From assembly GCA_938020525.1 (NCBI GenBank), contig CALIHW010000062.1:1-64000 (forward strand): a stretch of 64,000 nucleotides of DNA. The letters are read 5' to 3'. The notes beneath the pieces were generated by a model, which saw only the letters and a list, made by a program, of their open reading frames with translations, was not told where the DNA came from and did not search any database. Origin of the DNA: an uncultured Granulosicoccaceae bacterium (lineage in GTDB: Bacteria; Pseudomonadota; Gammaproteobacteria; Granulosicoccales; Granulosicoccaceae). The stretch's first letter is position 1; each line of letters opens with the position of its first letter. A program made the translations under genes and the position numbers. Positions 1 to 8,474 of this stretch are shown here, one piece after another.

Positions 1-424
1 TGGCAGCGCATCGATATGCCCGCAGCGTGTAAAAATCACCACTAATTCGAAGACGAAGTGATCAAACTTCCAAAAAAAGACGCCAAACAAACCGTAAGCG
101 CTTGTCATCGTGTTCAGCTATTGCCTGATCGACCAGAAATCACCACGAATGAGTCGCTTGCCCGAACTTCATGAATAAAGCAGGCTAGAGGAGTGCAAAC
201 ACATCAGCATGTGAAAGATCTGCGCGGCACTCCTTACTTCCTGACACAAATCGAGAGACCATGCCTCATGCTAGCTGCGCGACAGCGCACCGGACGCCCG
301 GGCGGGTTCTGCCAGCCCGGATTATTCATGAATTTACTCGCTATGTGTTTATTGGCTGCTACCGGTTGTTCCTACGACTAGCGGAACAAAGCAATAGATA
401 GATACATCTAGATACTCCAGGCAA
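1..424. other. Left-edge region with two mobile-element-like ends and no supported gene
   Basis: I see no convincing gene here. The first codons of the window read QRIDMPA-C followed shortly by a stop. That matches a conserved stretch of the molybdo-hydroxylase subunit encoded at 10.6-12.9 kb (QRIDMPAKC), but it is only nine residues and may be chance or a gene-end remnant. Two copies of a terminus found elsewhere in the window lie here. An inverted copy at 168-188 reads TTCATGAATAAAGCAGGCTAG-like, and a direct copy at 313-332 reads CAGCCCGGATTATTCATGAA. A 62-codon ORF spans the second copy and is most likely a product of the repeat. Confidence 0.5.
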
Positions 425-2038
425 CTAACCATCAAAACAAATAAACGCAACGTTGAAATTAGCAACTTGCTCACCCGAAACAACCCGGACAGAGCCGCCA
501 GAGCCTACCGCATCACACACAACTCTAACCTCTAGATTAATTTTTTCCTCCGGCATCAACACACCAGCAACTGGAGATATAACCAATTGAGGACTACTGC
601 TAAATACTGCATAGTCCAGTTCATCGCTACCTGCATTGCTGATCTCAAGATTCGCAACAGTAAAGGAACTACCCAAAGGCGCGGGAAGAAACTGAGCAGC
701 CTGACCATCCCATGGCGCTTCCAGCTTACCACCAGGAATTATTTTCTCACACCGGTATTCCATTCCTTTCTGATCATTAGCAAACAATAGCTGCGTGTCA
801 TTATCATTGCTAAATTCAATGTCAGATAACACTCCTTGCCCGATAAAATCGATAAATTCTAAAACTACAGATTCCCTGATACGCCACAGAAAACTTATGC
901 TCCCATTCTTATTGGTATACGAACCATTGCCTAAATTGCCAAATAGTAAACGCTCTCCACTGTCGCATTGCCAGACCGTTTCGTCTTCCCCCTCTTCAGC
1001 CGAATTAGATATTTCATTTATTAAATTAACGACGCTACCCGATGCACCGAAAATACAGTTGTGTATCTCCCCATCTATTTCGAGCTCAAGCTGCTCGTTA
1101 TCGAGGTAACGGACTGGTGCAACCGCCAGGCCGGTACCTGCAAAATTCAAACTGAGCTGTTGTTTTGATTCATCAACACTAAAGGCAAATGCAGATGCCC
1201 CTGTTGCACTTGTACTCGAACCACTTCCATCGCTGTAAAATTCTAACTCAAACCCGTAACAACCCCAGCTGTGGATACTCTCCTGCATGGTATCGGCAGT
1301 AACAATCCGTTCAAATATTGAGGGCTGTGGTGAGCAAGTTGAACGACCATTCCACCCAAAACCATCGCCGTCTTCATCCACGCAAGCAGTAATAATCTGC
1401 TGAGGTATTACACACGACTGAGTTCCATCCCAACCCCAGCCATCACCATCTTCATCGACGCACTCAATCGCATCAACCTCAACTATTCTTGCACCTTCAA
1501 ACGGCTGTAGATCCGAGCCTTGTATCGTCTCTATGCGCCAGTGTTTAGAGGTTACAGCACTCTCACCTCGCAAATCTAAAATAAGGTTCCCGGGCTCTAT
1601 TGCTTCATTACCAGGTTGATTTTCATAAGAAATATCAATTGATGATTCCGCCACCAGTGTTTCAAATTCACCATCACTGTCTACGTCTGCAAGTAAACTA
1701 AACTTCGATAGACTACGGCGTTGGCAACACTCTGCCTGATCATTTTTTGCGCTCAAACGCACACCGGAAACAGTTACAAATTCCGGCGTATCAAAATTAA
1801 TAAAACTTAATGACCCAACTCCACCATTGCGCATGAGCGTGTGCCCATTCTCAAACCCGCCAGAGGTTGAAAATGCATTGACTGGATCAATAATCGTATC
1901 GTGTGACACCACTACTGTGCCATTGGATACATCAAAAACATCAGTGCCTGAGACATCAGGAAAATCGTCCGCAGGTGCAGCAAAAGGGAGTAAAAGAAAA
2001 AAAGCAACGATCAGAAAAGATCTTAGGGGTGTATGCAT
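425..2038 (-). CDS. Secreted protein with two DxDGDGxGW repeats and a C-terminal Ig-like domain
   Basis: I do not recognise a characterised family for this extracytoplasmic protein. The ATG at 2038 is preferred over an upstream TTG because AAAGGA lies 7 bases before it and a clean signal peptide follows (residues 1-23, ending APA). The first 180 residues look like a beta-sandwich exported domain. Around residues 195-240 there are two tandem copies of C-VDEDGDG-(W/F)GW-(D/N)G-x(2-3)-C. This cysteine-flanked acidic motif resembles calcium-binding DxDxDG loops common in exported gammaproteobacterial proteins. The last ~80 residues (NLEISNAGSDELDY onwards) resemble the choice-of-anchor/ASPM-type Ig-like domain. 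Abundant Cys and acidic residues fit a secreted or surface role. No operon partner is visible, and no enzymatic motif was found. Confidence 0.75.
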   Translation of the reverse strand: MHTPLRSFLIVAFFLLLPFAAPADDFPDVSGTDVFDVSNGTVVVSHDTIIDPVNAFSTSGGFENGHTLMRNGGVGSLSFINFDTPEFVTVSGVRLSAKNDQAECCQRRSLSKFSLLADVDSDGEFETLVAESSIDISYENQPGNEAIEPGNLILDLRGESAVTSKHWRIETIQGSDLQPFEGARIVEVDAIECVDEDGDGWGWDGTQSCVIPQQIITACVDEDGDGFGWNGRSTCSPQPSIFERIVTADTMQESIHSWGCYGFELEFYSDGSGSSTSATGASAFAFSVDESKQQLSLNFAGTGLAVAPVRYLDNEQLELEIDGEIHNCIFGASGSVVNLINEISNSAEEGEDETVWQCDSGERLLFGNLGNGSYTNKNGSISFLWRIRESVVLEFIDFIGQGVLSDIEFSNDNDTQLLFANDQKGMEYRCEKIIPGGKLEAPWDGQAAQFLPAPLGSSFTVANLEISNAGSDELDYAVFSSSPQLVISPVAGVLMPEEKINLEVRVVCDAVGSGGSVRVVSGEQVANFNVAFICFDG

Positions 2039-2147
2039 GACAAATCCTTTTATCAATGACAGTTAGGAGTAGAACCTTCTCCCGAGTGTAGTCCATATTC
2101 TCCAATACTCAACCACGCCACTGATACTCATTTTTCCGTGCTTGCGT

Positions 2148-2438
2148 CTAGCCTGGGTTATTCATCAGGCGACAAGTAACTATTGGCGAAATGCTATGTA
2201 TACAGTTCCAAACCACTTTTTTTAGCACCTTTTTCGAAATAGCAGAATGTCTATTCGACGCCAGAAGAAAATCTGGCGTCACATCTCGGCCCATCGTCTT
2301 CGGCACGTGGCGAGCCACGTTTCTCAGACTCCGTTTCTTCAGGCGATTGGCCGACCTGTTTAGCCAGATTTCCACTGGACGCCACATGTCGTTAGCAATT
2401 AGGCTCATGAATAATCCAGCTAGAATAATCCAGGCTAG
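2148..2438. mobile_element. MITE-like or deleted IS element, about 290 bp, with CTAGCCTGG termini
   Basis: The left end CTAGCCTGGGTTATTCAT is inverted at the right end as ATGAATAATCC..GGCTAG. The right end carries a 15-base tandem duplication, so AATAATCCAG(G)CTAG occurs twice (about 2410-2438). The plus strand between the ends has an open frame whose last residues include RATFLRLRFFRRLADLFS, rich in Arg and Phe. It could be the C-terminal tail of a transposase, which would make this an internally deleted insertion sequence. I cannot name the IS family. Confidence 0.5.
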
Positions 2439-2584
2439 AAAGTTCGCATAACATCTGTTGAATAGAGTCACTCTGAACAGGTGAATTGTTGACAGAGATC
2501 GGATTTTACCCTTTACTGCCCTGCTCCTGCGTTAACCTGTTGTAGAACAACACAAACTTGTATTGCGCTACGTACTTGTATTGC

Positions 2585-2766
2585 CTAGCCCGGATTATTC
2601 ATGAAAATGACGGCATCCCGCTTGATCCTTGATTCCACAGCCAATTTTTTCTCTTGCAAATATCTGTAAGCCAAGTAAATGAAAACATGGAACGCGAGAA
2701 GAAAATACCCTGTGAAACCAATGCTCTGCGCGCTATGCTCGCCATTTCACGAATAAACTGGGCTAG
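2585..2766. mobile_element. MITE-like element, about 182 bp, same terminal-repeat family
   Basis: The left end CTAGCCCGGATTATTCATGA and the right end TTCACGAATAAACTGGGCTAG are imperfect inverted repeats, and both finish in CTAG. The first 57 bases (2585-2641) recur at 49262-49318 with a single mismatch. The element ends about 34 bases before the start of the next gene, so it may supply part of that gene's upstream region. No transposase is encoded. Confidence 0.6.
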
Positions 2767-2799
2767 GAAAAACCCACAAACCGGCAACTTCAATAAGTG

Positions 2800-3357
2800 A
2801 TGACCAACCACATAGTTCAGAAACATCCGGATCATGGCACCCGAGAATTCAAGCTGGTAGACGATGCAATCGAATACAGGATCTCTGGTCCGTTTGGTGA
2901 CGAAGAATTATCAGTCGTTTTATCGGTATTAGCACCCGAGCCAGTTGCGGACGAGTCGATGCTGTATTTTATAAGCGAAGTAAATCGCGAAGCGCTGATC
3001 AAAATGTATGTCGATCTGCCGGATGCAGAAACTTTTGCCAAGTTTGTCAGCACGGTGCAGCAACGAATCAGAGAAGAAAGCTTTGGTCAACTCGATGCAG
3101 TCAACCGTAAAACCGAGATCACTCAAGAGCAAGTCGACACGACCATTCGTATGTTAGAAACTAATTTGGATCCATCAAGCATTGAAACGTTACTTGCGAA
3201 CCTGCATCGACTCTCTGCAGCACCAGACAATAGTGAACAACTAGGCAAAGTTGTCGAAGCATTCAACAAACTCGGCATACAGCAAGGCCAGGTACTGACC
3301 TACGCACCGTTCTTTAATACACTGCTTTCAAGTACAGATCTGGATGAACTAAGCTAA
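2800..3357 (+). CDS. Conserved-looking acidic cytoplasmic protein of unknown function
   Basis: This 185-residue soluble protein has no signal peptide or membrane segment. I do not recognise the family. The N-terminal ~90 residues alternate charged and hydrophobic residues, as in an alpha/beta domain. The C-terminal half (from about residue 105) is helical, with a Leu-rich stretch (SIETLLANLHRLSAAPD). GTG at 2797 directly precedes ATG at 2800; ATG is preferred, though no strong ribosome site is seen. The gene begins 34 bases after a MITE-like element and is followed 37 bases later by the glutaredoxin gene on the same strand, so the two may be co-transcribed. Confidence 0.6.
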   Translation: MTNHIVQKHPDHGTREFKLVDDAIEYRISGPFGDEELSVVLSVLAPEPVADESMLYFISEVNREALIKMYVDLPDAETFAKFVSTVQQRIREESFGQLDAVNRKTEITQEQVDTTIRMLETNLDPSSIETLLANLHRLSAAPDNSEQLGKVVEAFNKLGIQQGQVLTYAPFFNTLLSSTDLDELS

Positions 3358-3394
3358 AAAGTCATTGTGCAGGTTTTGATCTCCGGGAAAAGTC

Positions 3395-3655
3395 ATGGCA
3401 GCGAAGATAGAAATTTACGGAACCAGCTTCTGTCGGCATTGCCTGGCCGCGCGACAATTGCTGGACTCAAGACAAATCGACTACACCGAATACCTAATTG
3501 ATCTAATGCCGCTTGAGCGCGCTGAGATGCTTCGCCGTTGCGGACGCAAGAAAGTACCTCAAATACTAATTAACAACATACCAATTGGCGGCGACGAAGA
3601 TCTGATGGCACTGGATGCCAGTGGTGAGCTGAGTCGACTATTAGCGCATAACTAA
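3395..3655 (+). CDS. Glutaredoxin (class I, GrxC-like)
   Basis: This small thiol-disulfide oxidoreductase would reduce protein or low-molecular-weight disulfides using glutathione. The 86 residues match the normal length of bacterial Grx3. The active site is Cys13-Arg-His-Cys16, in place of the usual CPYC. The cis-proline motif KKVPQI and the Gly-Gly glutathione-contact motif (IGGDED) are in their expected positions. The CRHC centre is unusual for a glutaredoxin: basic residues between the cysteines normally change the redox potential. The gene lies 37 bases downstream of an unknown gene on the same strand and converges on the tctB end. Confidence 0.88.
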   Translation: MAAKIEIYGTSFCRHCLAARQLLDSRQIDYTEYLIDLMPLERAEMLRRCGRKKVPQILINNIPIGGDEDLMALDASGELSRLLAHN

Positions 3656-3674
3656 CTGCACAATCAGCTTAAAA

Positions 3675-4133
3675 CTATGGCAGCGGCACGTGTAGAGCAT
3701 ATTTAAACAACGCAAAAAACACCATCATAATTACTCCTCCAAAACCCCAGTACAAAAGAAGTGTTTTTATAGACCATCGATCATGCATCGCTGCGACCAA
3801 ACCACCAGCAAAGGCTATCGCTCCCGCTGGTAAAAACCCGACAACTGGCATGAGAAAGCAAGCCAAAATCATCGTTATAACAAGCAGTAGCCGACGCCAC
3901 CAGTCGCCCGGACCAAATCCATCAGACTCCGATGGTCTGAGGAACTGTGTAACAAAAGAAATACCTGCTGTAAGCACCAATACCAGAGCTACCGTTTGCG
4001 GGAAGACCTGACTATCGCGGTCTGTATAACTGGTTGTATCCCATAGCGTTACAAGCCCCACAACTACAAACAGGGCAGATACAACTAATGAACCGAGGTT
4101 GCCTTTTGTATTTGATAATGCTGACTTAGCCAT
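3675..4133 (-). CDS. tctB: Tripartite tricarboxylate transporter small membrane subunit TctB
   Basis: This is the small integral-membrane subunit of a TTT-family secondary transporter. About 152 residues form four hydrophobic helices, including an internal Pro/Gly-rich loop after VVGFLPAGAIAF, typical of TctB. The ATG at 4133 overlaps the end of tctA by 8 bases (ATGGCTAA), which indicates translational coupling. A longer reading from 4187 would run inside tctA and is rejected. It is the last gene of the tctC-tctA-tctB set. Confidence 0.88.
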   Translation of the reverse strand: MAKSALSNTKGNLGSLVVSALFVVVGLVTLWDTTSYTDRDSQVFPQTVALVLVLTAGISFVTQFLRPSESDGFGPGDWWRRLLLVITMILACFLMPVVGFLPAGAIAFAGGLVAAMHDRWSIKTLLLYWGFGGVIMMVFFALFKYALHVPLP

Positions 4134-5634
4134 TATCCGAAACCTCCTGCACCCGGCTTTTCCGACGAGCCATATAAAGAGGCACAATAAGGGTAATCAA
4201 AGTGAACGCCAGAATTGCCTGTGAAATTGGTCGGCCAAAAAACATTCCAAAAAGGTTTTTGGTAGCAGCGCCTATTGTCCACCCCTGCACAAAACCCTGC
4301 TCTGCAATCGGCCCAAGAATCAATCCCAATACAATTGGTGAAGCAGAGAACCCAAATTTGGCAACTACCCAACCAAATACGCCAAGACAAAGCATTAGAA
4401 AAACATCGGTGACGCTATTGCGAATAGAGAAAGTTCCAATGATTGTCATAAAGCCAACTGTTGGCACCAGCACAGCCTTTGGAATGGTTACGATCGATTT
4501 ATACGCATAGCGCCCTATCAACAATCCTGCCGGCAGCATTAAAAGCGTAGCGATAATCAGCCCATATATAAACGTATACACAATAGAACCGCTTTGCGAA
4601 AACATAGTAGGCCCGGTTCTTACCCCCTGAACCAGTAAAGCACCGAGTACAATAGCGTCAGGCGGTGTTCCAGGAATACCCAGCACTAACGTGGGAACAA
4701 AACCTCCACCAACAGTCGCATTGTTTGCGGATTCTGTAGCCATAATGCCATCGGGTTCACCCTCACCAAAACGCTGTTCCGGACTTGCCGTGCGCTTAGC
4801 TTCCGAGTATGCAACGAGCCCGGCAACTGAACCTCCGGCACCCGGTAAAATTCCAACAAGTGTTCCAATTATTGAGGAGCGAACAAGATTGAATTTGGAT
4901 TTCATAGCGAGATTAAAAGCCTCACCAATCCGAACCGACCTAACGTCATCCTCAACTTTTAAATGCCGATCAGGTGTTGCAACAAGATCTATTAGTACCG
5001 GGATGCAATATAGACCAATCATGGCGCCTACCACACCAAACCCGCCAATAAGCATCTGGCTTCCAAACGTAAGCCTGATATCGGCTGAAATCTCTGCAAC
5101 CCCGACAGTTGAGAGAATCATTCCAAACGCCCCGCCCGCCAAGCCTTTAATCACATTACCGCTCGACAAAGACGCTATCAAAGATAACCCGAATATTGAT
5201 AACCAGAAATATTCAACAGGCCCAAACGCCAACGCTACTTTGGATAGTGGTGGCGCTAGAAACAATAAAGCGAATGCGCCAACAAGACCACCAAAAACAG
5301 AGGCGAAACAAGCCAACGCGACTGCAAGATCACCATCGCCCTTTTTTGCCATTGGATAGCCATCAAACGTTGTAGCTATGGCTGAAGGCGTACCCGGTGT
5401 ATTGAGCAGGATCGCCGCATACGCCCCACCATAGATTGCACCAGTATAAATAGCACCCAGTAAGATTAGCGCTGACGCAGGCTCCATACTGAAAGTGATA
5501 GGAACCAACACAGCCAGCGCCATAGTGGCGGTTAATCCCGGGATTGATCCAACCACAGTACCAGCTACAACACCAAACAGCGCGAGGGCGAGGTTGAATG
5601 GTGTCAGCGCTGATATAAACTGACTTAGCTCCAT
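4126..5634 (-). CDS. tctA: Tripartite tricarboxylate transporter permease TctA
   Basis: This is the large permease subunit of a TTT transporter, which carries carboxylates using an ion gradient and depends on a periplasmic binding protein. At 502 residues it is of normal family length, with about 11-12 hydrophobic helices. Typical TctA signatures are visible: GSIPGLTATMALA near the N-terminus, YAAILLNTPGTPSAIATTFDGYPMA-type text around residue 73 onwards, and the repeat-like PTLVLGIPGTPPDAIVLGAL in the second half. It starts 31 bases after tctC and overlaps tctB. The substrate cannot be read from the permease. Confidence 0.93.
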   Translation of the reverse strand: MELSQFISALTPFNLALALFGVVAGTVVGSIPGLTATMALAVLVPITFSMEPASALILLGAIYTGAIYGGAYAAILLNTPGTPSAIATTFDGYPMAKKGDGDLAVALACFASVFGGLVGAFALLFLAPPLSKVALAFGPVEYFWLSIFGLSLIASLSSGNVIKGLAGGAFGMILSTVGVAEISADIRLTFGSQMLIGGFGVVGAMIGLYCIPVLIDLVATPDRHLKVEDDVRSVRIGEAFNLAMKSKFNLVRSSIIGTLVGILPGAGGSVAGLVAYSEAKRTASPEQRFGEGEPDGIMATESANNATVGGGFVPTLVLGIPGTPPDAIVLGALLVQGVRTGPTMFSQSGSIVYTFIYGLIIATLLMLPAGLLIGRYAYKSIVTIPKAVLVPTVGFMTIIGTFSIRNSVTDVFLMLCLGVFGWVVAKFGFSASPIVLGLILGPIAEQGFVQGWTIGAATKNLFGMFFGRPISQAILAFTLITLIVPLYMARRKSRVQEVSDNG

Positions 5635-5665
5635 TGGGCTGAAATCCCGGGACTACAGCAAACGC

Positions 5666-6619
5666 TTATTCGATCAAGCCAGCGGCACGAGCATCAGTAA
5701 TATACTCTTCAATACGTTCCGCCATGAAGTCTGACATTTCATCTGCACCTACATCCAGCATTGCAAAACCACCGTCAAGCATTGTTTTGCGAAATTCCGG
5801 ATCGTTGTTAATTTCTCCAATCATGTCAGACCAGAGCTTGGTAGTTTCCGCGCTGGCGGTATTCGGAAGTGCAATGCCACGGTAAGCGCCGCCAGTCATA
5901 TCATAGCCAAGCTCTTTAAATGTTGGTACATCTGGAAACAACGGATGTCTTTCGCCCATAGCAACAGCAAGCATGCGTACTGCATCTCCCTGCTTAGCAC
6001 CAACAGATGTGTAGCCCCACTCAGCTTTTGTCTGATTTCCAAGCAACGCTGCTACAGCAGCACCGGTTCCTTTAAAGGGCACGTAGGTCGTAGTGATACC
6101 AGCTAACTTATCAAATTTTATCTGCGCAAGATGGTTTGCACTGGCTTTACCCGAACCAGACAGTGTCACTTCACCGGGCTTGGCTTTCGCGTCAGCAACC
6201 AAATCGGCCAGAGTTTGGTATGGGCTATCAGCATTCACTACAATCGCATCTGGCGTGTAGTGAAACATATAAAATGTATTTAGCTCTTCGGTTTTAAAGC
6301 CAACATCTTTTTGCGCCGGTTTGATAATAATGTGCGGAAGATTCACGCCCATGATTGTATGACCGTCACCGCTTAGGCCATTTAAAGAGGCCCAACCGAC
6401 CGCACCACCGCCTCCCGGCTGATAGGAAATCACCAGATCTTGTCCGAATTTTTCTTTGAAAAACGGCTGTTGAAATCGCGCAGAAATATCAGATTCCCCG
6501 CCCGGTCCAAAAGGTATGACATAACTAACAGGACCGCTTAACTCAGCCGACGCGGCCATGCCAACATGTGCTGAAAGCAGGATCGCAGCGGCAGTCTTTA
6601 CTAATGAATTTTTGATCAT
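5666..6619 (-). CDS. tctC: TTT transporter periplasmic solute-binding protein TctC (Bug family)
   Basis: This periplasmic receptor captures the substrate for TctAB. The chosen ATG at 6619 has GGAGG 7 bases upstream and begins a signal peptide ending in AASA. An ATG 18 bases further upstream would place the Shine-Dalgarno inside the coding region. The mature protein has the Bug-family opening (YVIPFGPGGESDISARF), the PGGGG motif and a ~290-residue body. Bug proteins usually bind a carboxylate. Since the two catabolic genes upstream on the same strand handle aromatic compounds, the ligand may be an aromatic or phenylpropanoid acid, but that is inference. Confidence 0.92.
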   Translation of the reverse strand: MIKNSLVKTAAAILLSAHVGMAASAELSGPVSYVIPFGPGGESDISARFQQPFFKEKFGQDLVISYQPGGGGAVGWASLNGLSGDGHTIMGVNLPHIIIKPAQKDVGFKTEELNTFYMFHYTPDAIVVNADSPYQTLADLVADAKAKPGEVTLSGSGKASANHLAQIKFDKLAGITTTYVPFKGTGAAVAALLGNQTKAEWGYTSVGAKQGDAVRMLAVAMGERHPLFPDVPTFKELGYDMTGGAYRGIALPNTASAETTKLWSDMIGEINNDPEFRKTMLDGGFAMLDVGADEMSDFMAERIEEYITDARAAGLIE

Positions 6620-6964
6620 ATTTTTCCTCCAAATCATGAATGATTACTCCGCAATTCAAAAACAACGAGAATCAGCGGAGCTGCACACCAATATCCATGT
6701 TTATCTCACTAAATGCAATCTCAGTTTTACATCAGGCGAGAAATCGGTAAACAATTACTTTAAGATCAGCTCAAGGTGTGAGCACAGTGATACGATAGAT
6801 ACGGTAGCCCCACGCTCCATACTTTTCTTGCAGTGCTACGGATGAATTTCCACATACCGTTCATGTTATCGCACACCGGGGAAGACCATTCCCACGTTTG
6901 CTAAAGACCATGAGATAAAACTACTGGTGTTCCATCAGGCCCACCGGCTTTAAACAGCTTGGTT
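6620..6964. other. 345-bp leader upstream of tctC
   Basis: This stretch separates the hydroxylase gene from tctC on the same strand. It contains the tctC ribosome site (6627-6631, complement of CCTCC). I see no gene and no clear terminator or operator. It is long enough to hold an independent tctCAB promoter. Confidence 0.4.
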
Positions 6965-8467
6965 TCACTTTCTAAATAGCGTTGTTTTGGCTTTGAGCAC
7001 AGAGTGTGTGGTGATTAGATCTTCACTGCTTTGAGAGATTGCAGCCACATATCGATCGGGGCGTATCCACACTGCGTTGGTACCCAGTTGATCCAGCAGG
7101 CTATTCAATTCCGGATATTGATCAGCGGACATGCTAATGATTTCTTTGTCAAGGTTATCGGCATCACACGCTTCACGTGAGACAAACAAGTGTTTGTAAC
7201 CGACAATATCGTCCAGCTTACATTGTGCTCGCGCAATGATTGGTTGCGCCGCAGGGCGACCGACAGGATCTTTGTCATGTTCAGGCTCACTGTACATAAC
7301 AGCGCTCGGCCCCAGCTTTGGCTGAATAGATTTGATGGTTGCGTTCCCAGCAGCTCGTCTCTGCGCCATTTGCAATGCGCTTTTTTGATCAAGTGAGTTT
7401 ATCAGTCCACCCAAACTTATAGCCGTTTCAATATAGGCACGCGCATGCGGTGCACGTTCCGCTTGATAGGAATCCAGTAGTGAACTATCGAATTGTTGCC
7501 TTATCACCGCTTTGAGCTTCCAGGCAAGGTTTGATACATCTCTGATGCCCGTACACATACCCTGCCCCATAAACGGAGGTGTCAGATGCGCCGCGTCACC
7601 GGCTATCAGCGCTCTACCCTTGCGCCAACGGAAGGCAAGTGCAGATTTAAATGTGTATATCGCGCTGCGTTCAATGGTCGCATCTTCCGGTGTGATCCAG
7701 CGCGACAAGAGTTTCCATACATTTGAATTTTCACTGATATCTTCATCGCGTTCACCGGCAAGTATAGCCATCTCCCAGCGTCTTCTGTCACCCGGATTTC
7801 TACAGTAAGTCATTGGTCTCGTTGCGCTGCAAAATTGAATGGAATGATCTCCAAGATCCGGCCTTTGGCGTTTCAACAAAAGATCCACCACCAACCATCT
7901 TTCATTAAACCCAAGATCATCCATATCACCGCCGATATAGCTTCGTACCAGTGAGTTTGCACCGTCGCACCCAACAACGTATTGAGCTTTAACAAAAACT
8001 GTTTTATTGGTACTTAAGTTTCTACCAGCTAACTCTATATGGCCTTCATTCTCGATAATCGATTGTATTTCACAGCCAGGCATATCAGTTACATTGTCTA
8101 ACTTGCTAACGCCTGCTCGCAACAACCTTTCGAGATCTGGCTGATGGAGTCGATAGCTGGCATGCCAGCCTTGTTGTGTAATACTTTGATCTCTTGGCCA
8201 ATCAAGCAACAACCGTCCTTGATCATCCTGAAAACGCATACCCAGATTTACACGTATGCACTTGCGCAACTCATCTGAAATACCCACTGTTTGAAAAACG
8301 CGCATGGTTTCATCATCGAAATGCACTGCGCGCGGTAAAGGATAAAAACTTGATTCACGATCGATAACGATCACACTAATACCGACGCTACCCAGCAAGT
8401 TAGCAAGAGTGGCCCCGGTCGGACCATAGCCGACTATGGCAACTTCTACTTCAGTTGTCTCACGCAT
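6965..8467 (-). CDS. FAD-dependent aromatic-ring monooxygenase (MhpA-like)
   Basis: This is a class A flavoprotein hydroxylase, expected to hydroxylate a phenolic ring ortho to an existing OH using NAD(P)H and O2. The Rossmann dinucleotide motif GYGPTG is at residues 13-18, the DG motif is VVGCDGANSLVR, and the second FAD site is ALIAGDAAHLTPPFMGQG followed by the expected NLAWKL helix. The C-terminus keeps the IRPDRYVAAI strand of the thioredoxin-like tail. The order and sequence resemble 3-(3-hydroxyphenyl)propionate hydroxylase, though at 500 residues it is about 50 shorter than E. coli MhpA. It starts 7 bases after the extradiol dioxygenase gene, so both enzymes should be co-translated, hydroxylation producing the catechol that the dioxygenase cleaves. 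Confidence 0.88.
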   Translation of the reverse strand: MRETTEVEVAIVGYGPTGATLANLLGSVGISVIVIDRESSFYPLPRAVHFDDETMRVFQTVGISDELRKCIRVNLGMRFQDDQGRLLLDWPRDQSITQQGWHASYRLHQPDLERLLRAGVSKLDNVTDMPGCEIQSIIENEGHIELAGRNLSTNKTVFVKAQYVVGCDGANSLVRSYIGGDMDDLGFNERWLVVDLLLKRQRPDLGDHSIQFCSATRPMTYCRNPGDRRRWEMAILAGERDEDISENSNVWKLLSRWITPEDATIERSAIYTFKSALAFRWRKGRALIAGDAAHLTPPFMGQGMCTGIRDVSNLAWKLKAVIRQQFDSSLLDSYQAERAPHARAYIETAISLGGLINSLDQKSALQMAQRRAAGNATIKSIQPKLGPSAVMYSEPEHDKDPVGRPAAQPIIARAQCKLDDIVGYKHLFVSREACDADNLDKEIISMSADQYPELNSLLDQLGTNAVWIRPDRYVAAISQSSEDLITTHSVLKAKTTLFRK

Positions 8468-8474
8468 CGACTTA

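Larger units (their letters stand above)
2057..2799. other. Gene-free region filled by two MITE-like elements
   Basis: About 740 bases between the secreted protein and the next gene hold two short elements with related terminal inverted repeats (listed separately) and no supported gene. ORFs on both strands across them end in the same MNNPG-like residues because the terminal repeat TCATGAATAATCC is translated. Those ORFs are not treated as genes. Confidence 0.6.

Noticed and set aside
1-45. Nine-residue match (QRIDMPA-C) to the molybdo-hydroxylase at 10.6-12.9 kb
   Set aside because: It is too short to claim a gene remnant, sits at the window edge and is followed by a stop within six codons. 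Sequence to the left would be needed.
193-381. 62-codon ORF ending in a lipobox-like AATGCSYD
   Set aside because: It spans a copy of the mobile-element terminus, lacks a ribosome site, and the Cys is four residues from the stop, so it cannot be a useful lipoprotein.
4691-5359. 222-codon plus-strand ORF inside tctA
   Set aside because: It is antisense to a conserved permease, and its Pro/Ser-rich composition reflects the complement of membrane-helix codons.
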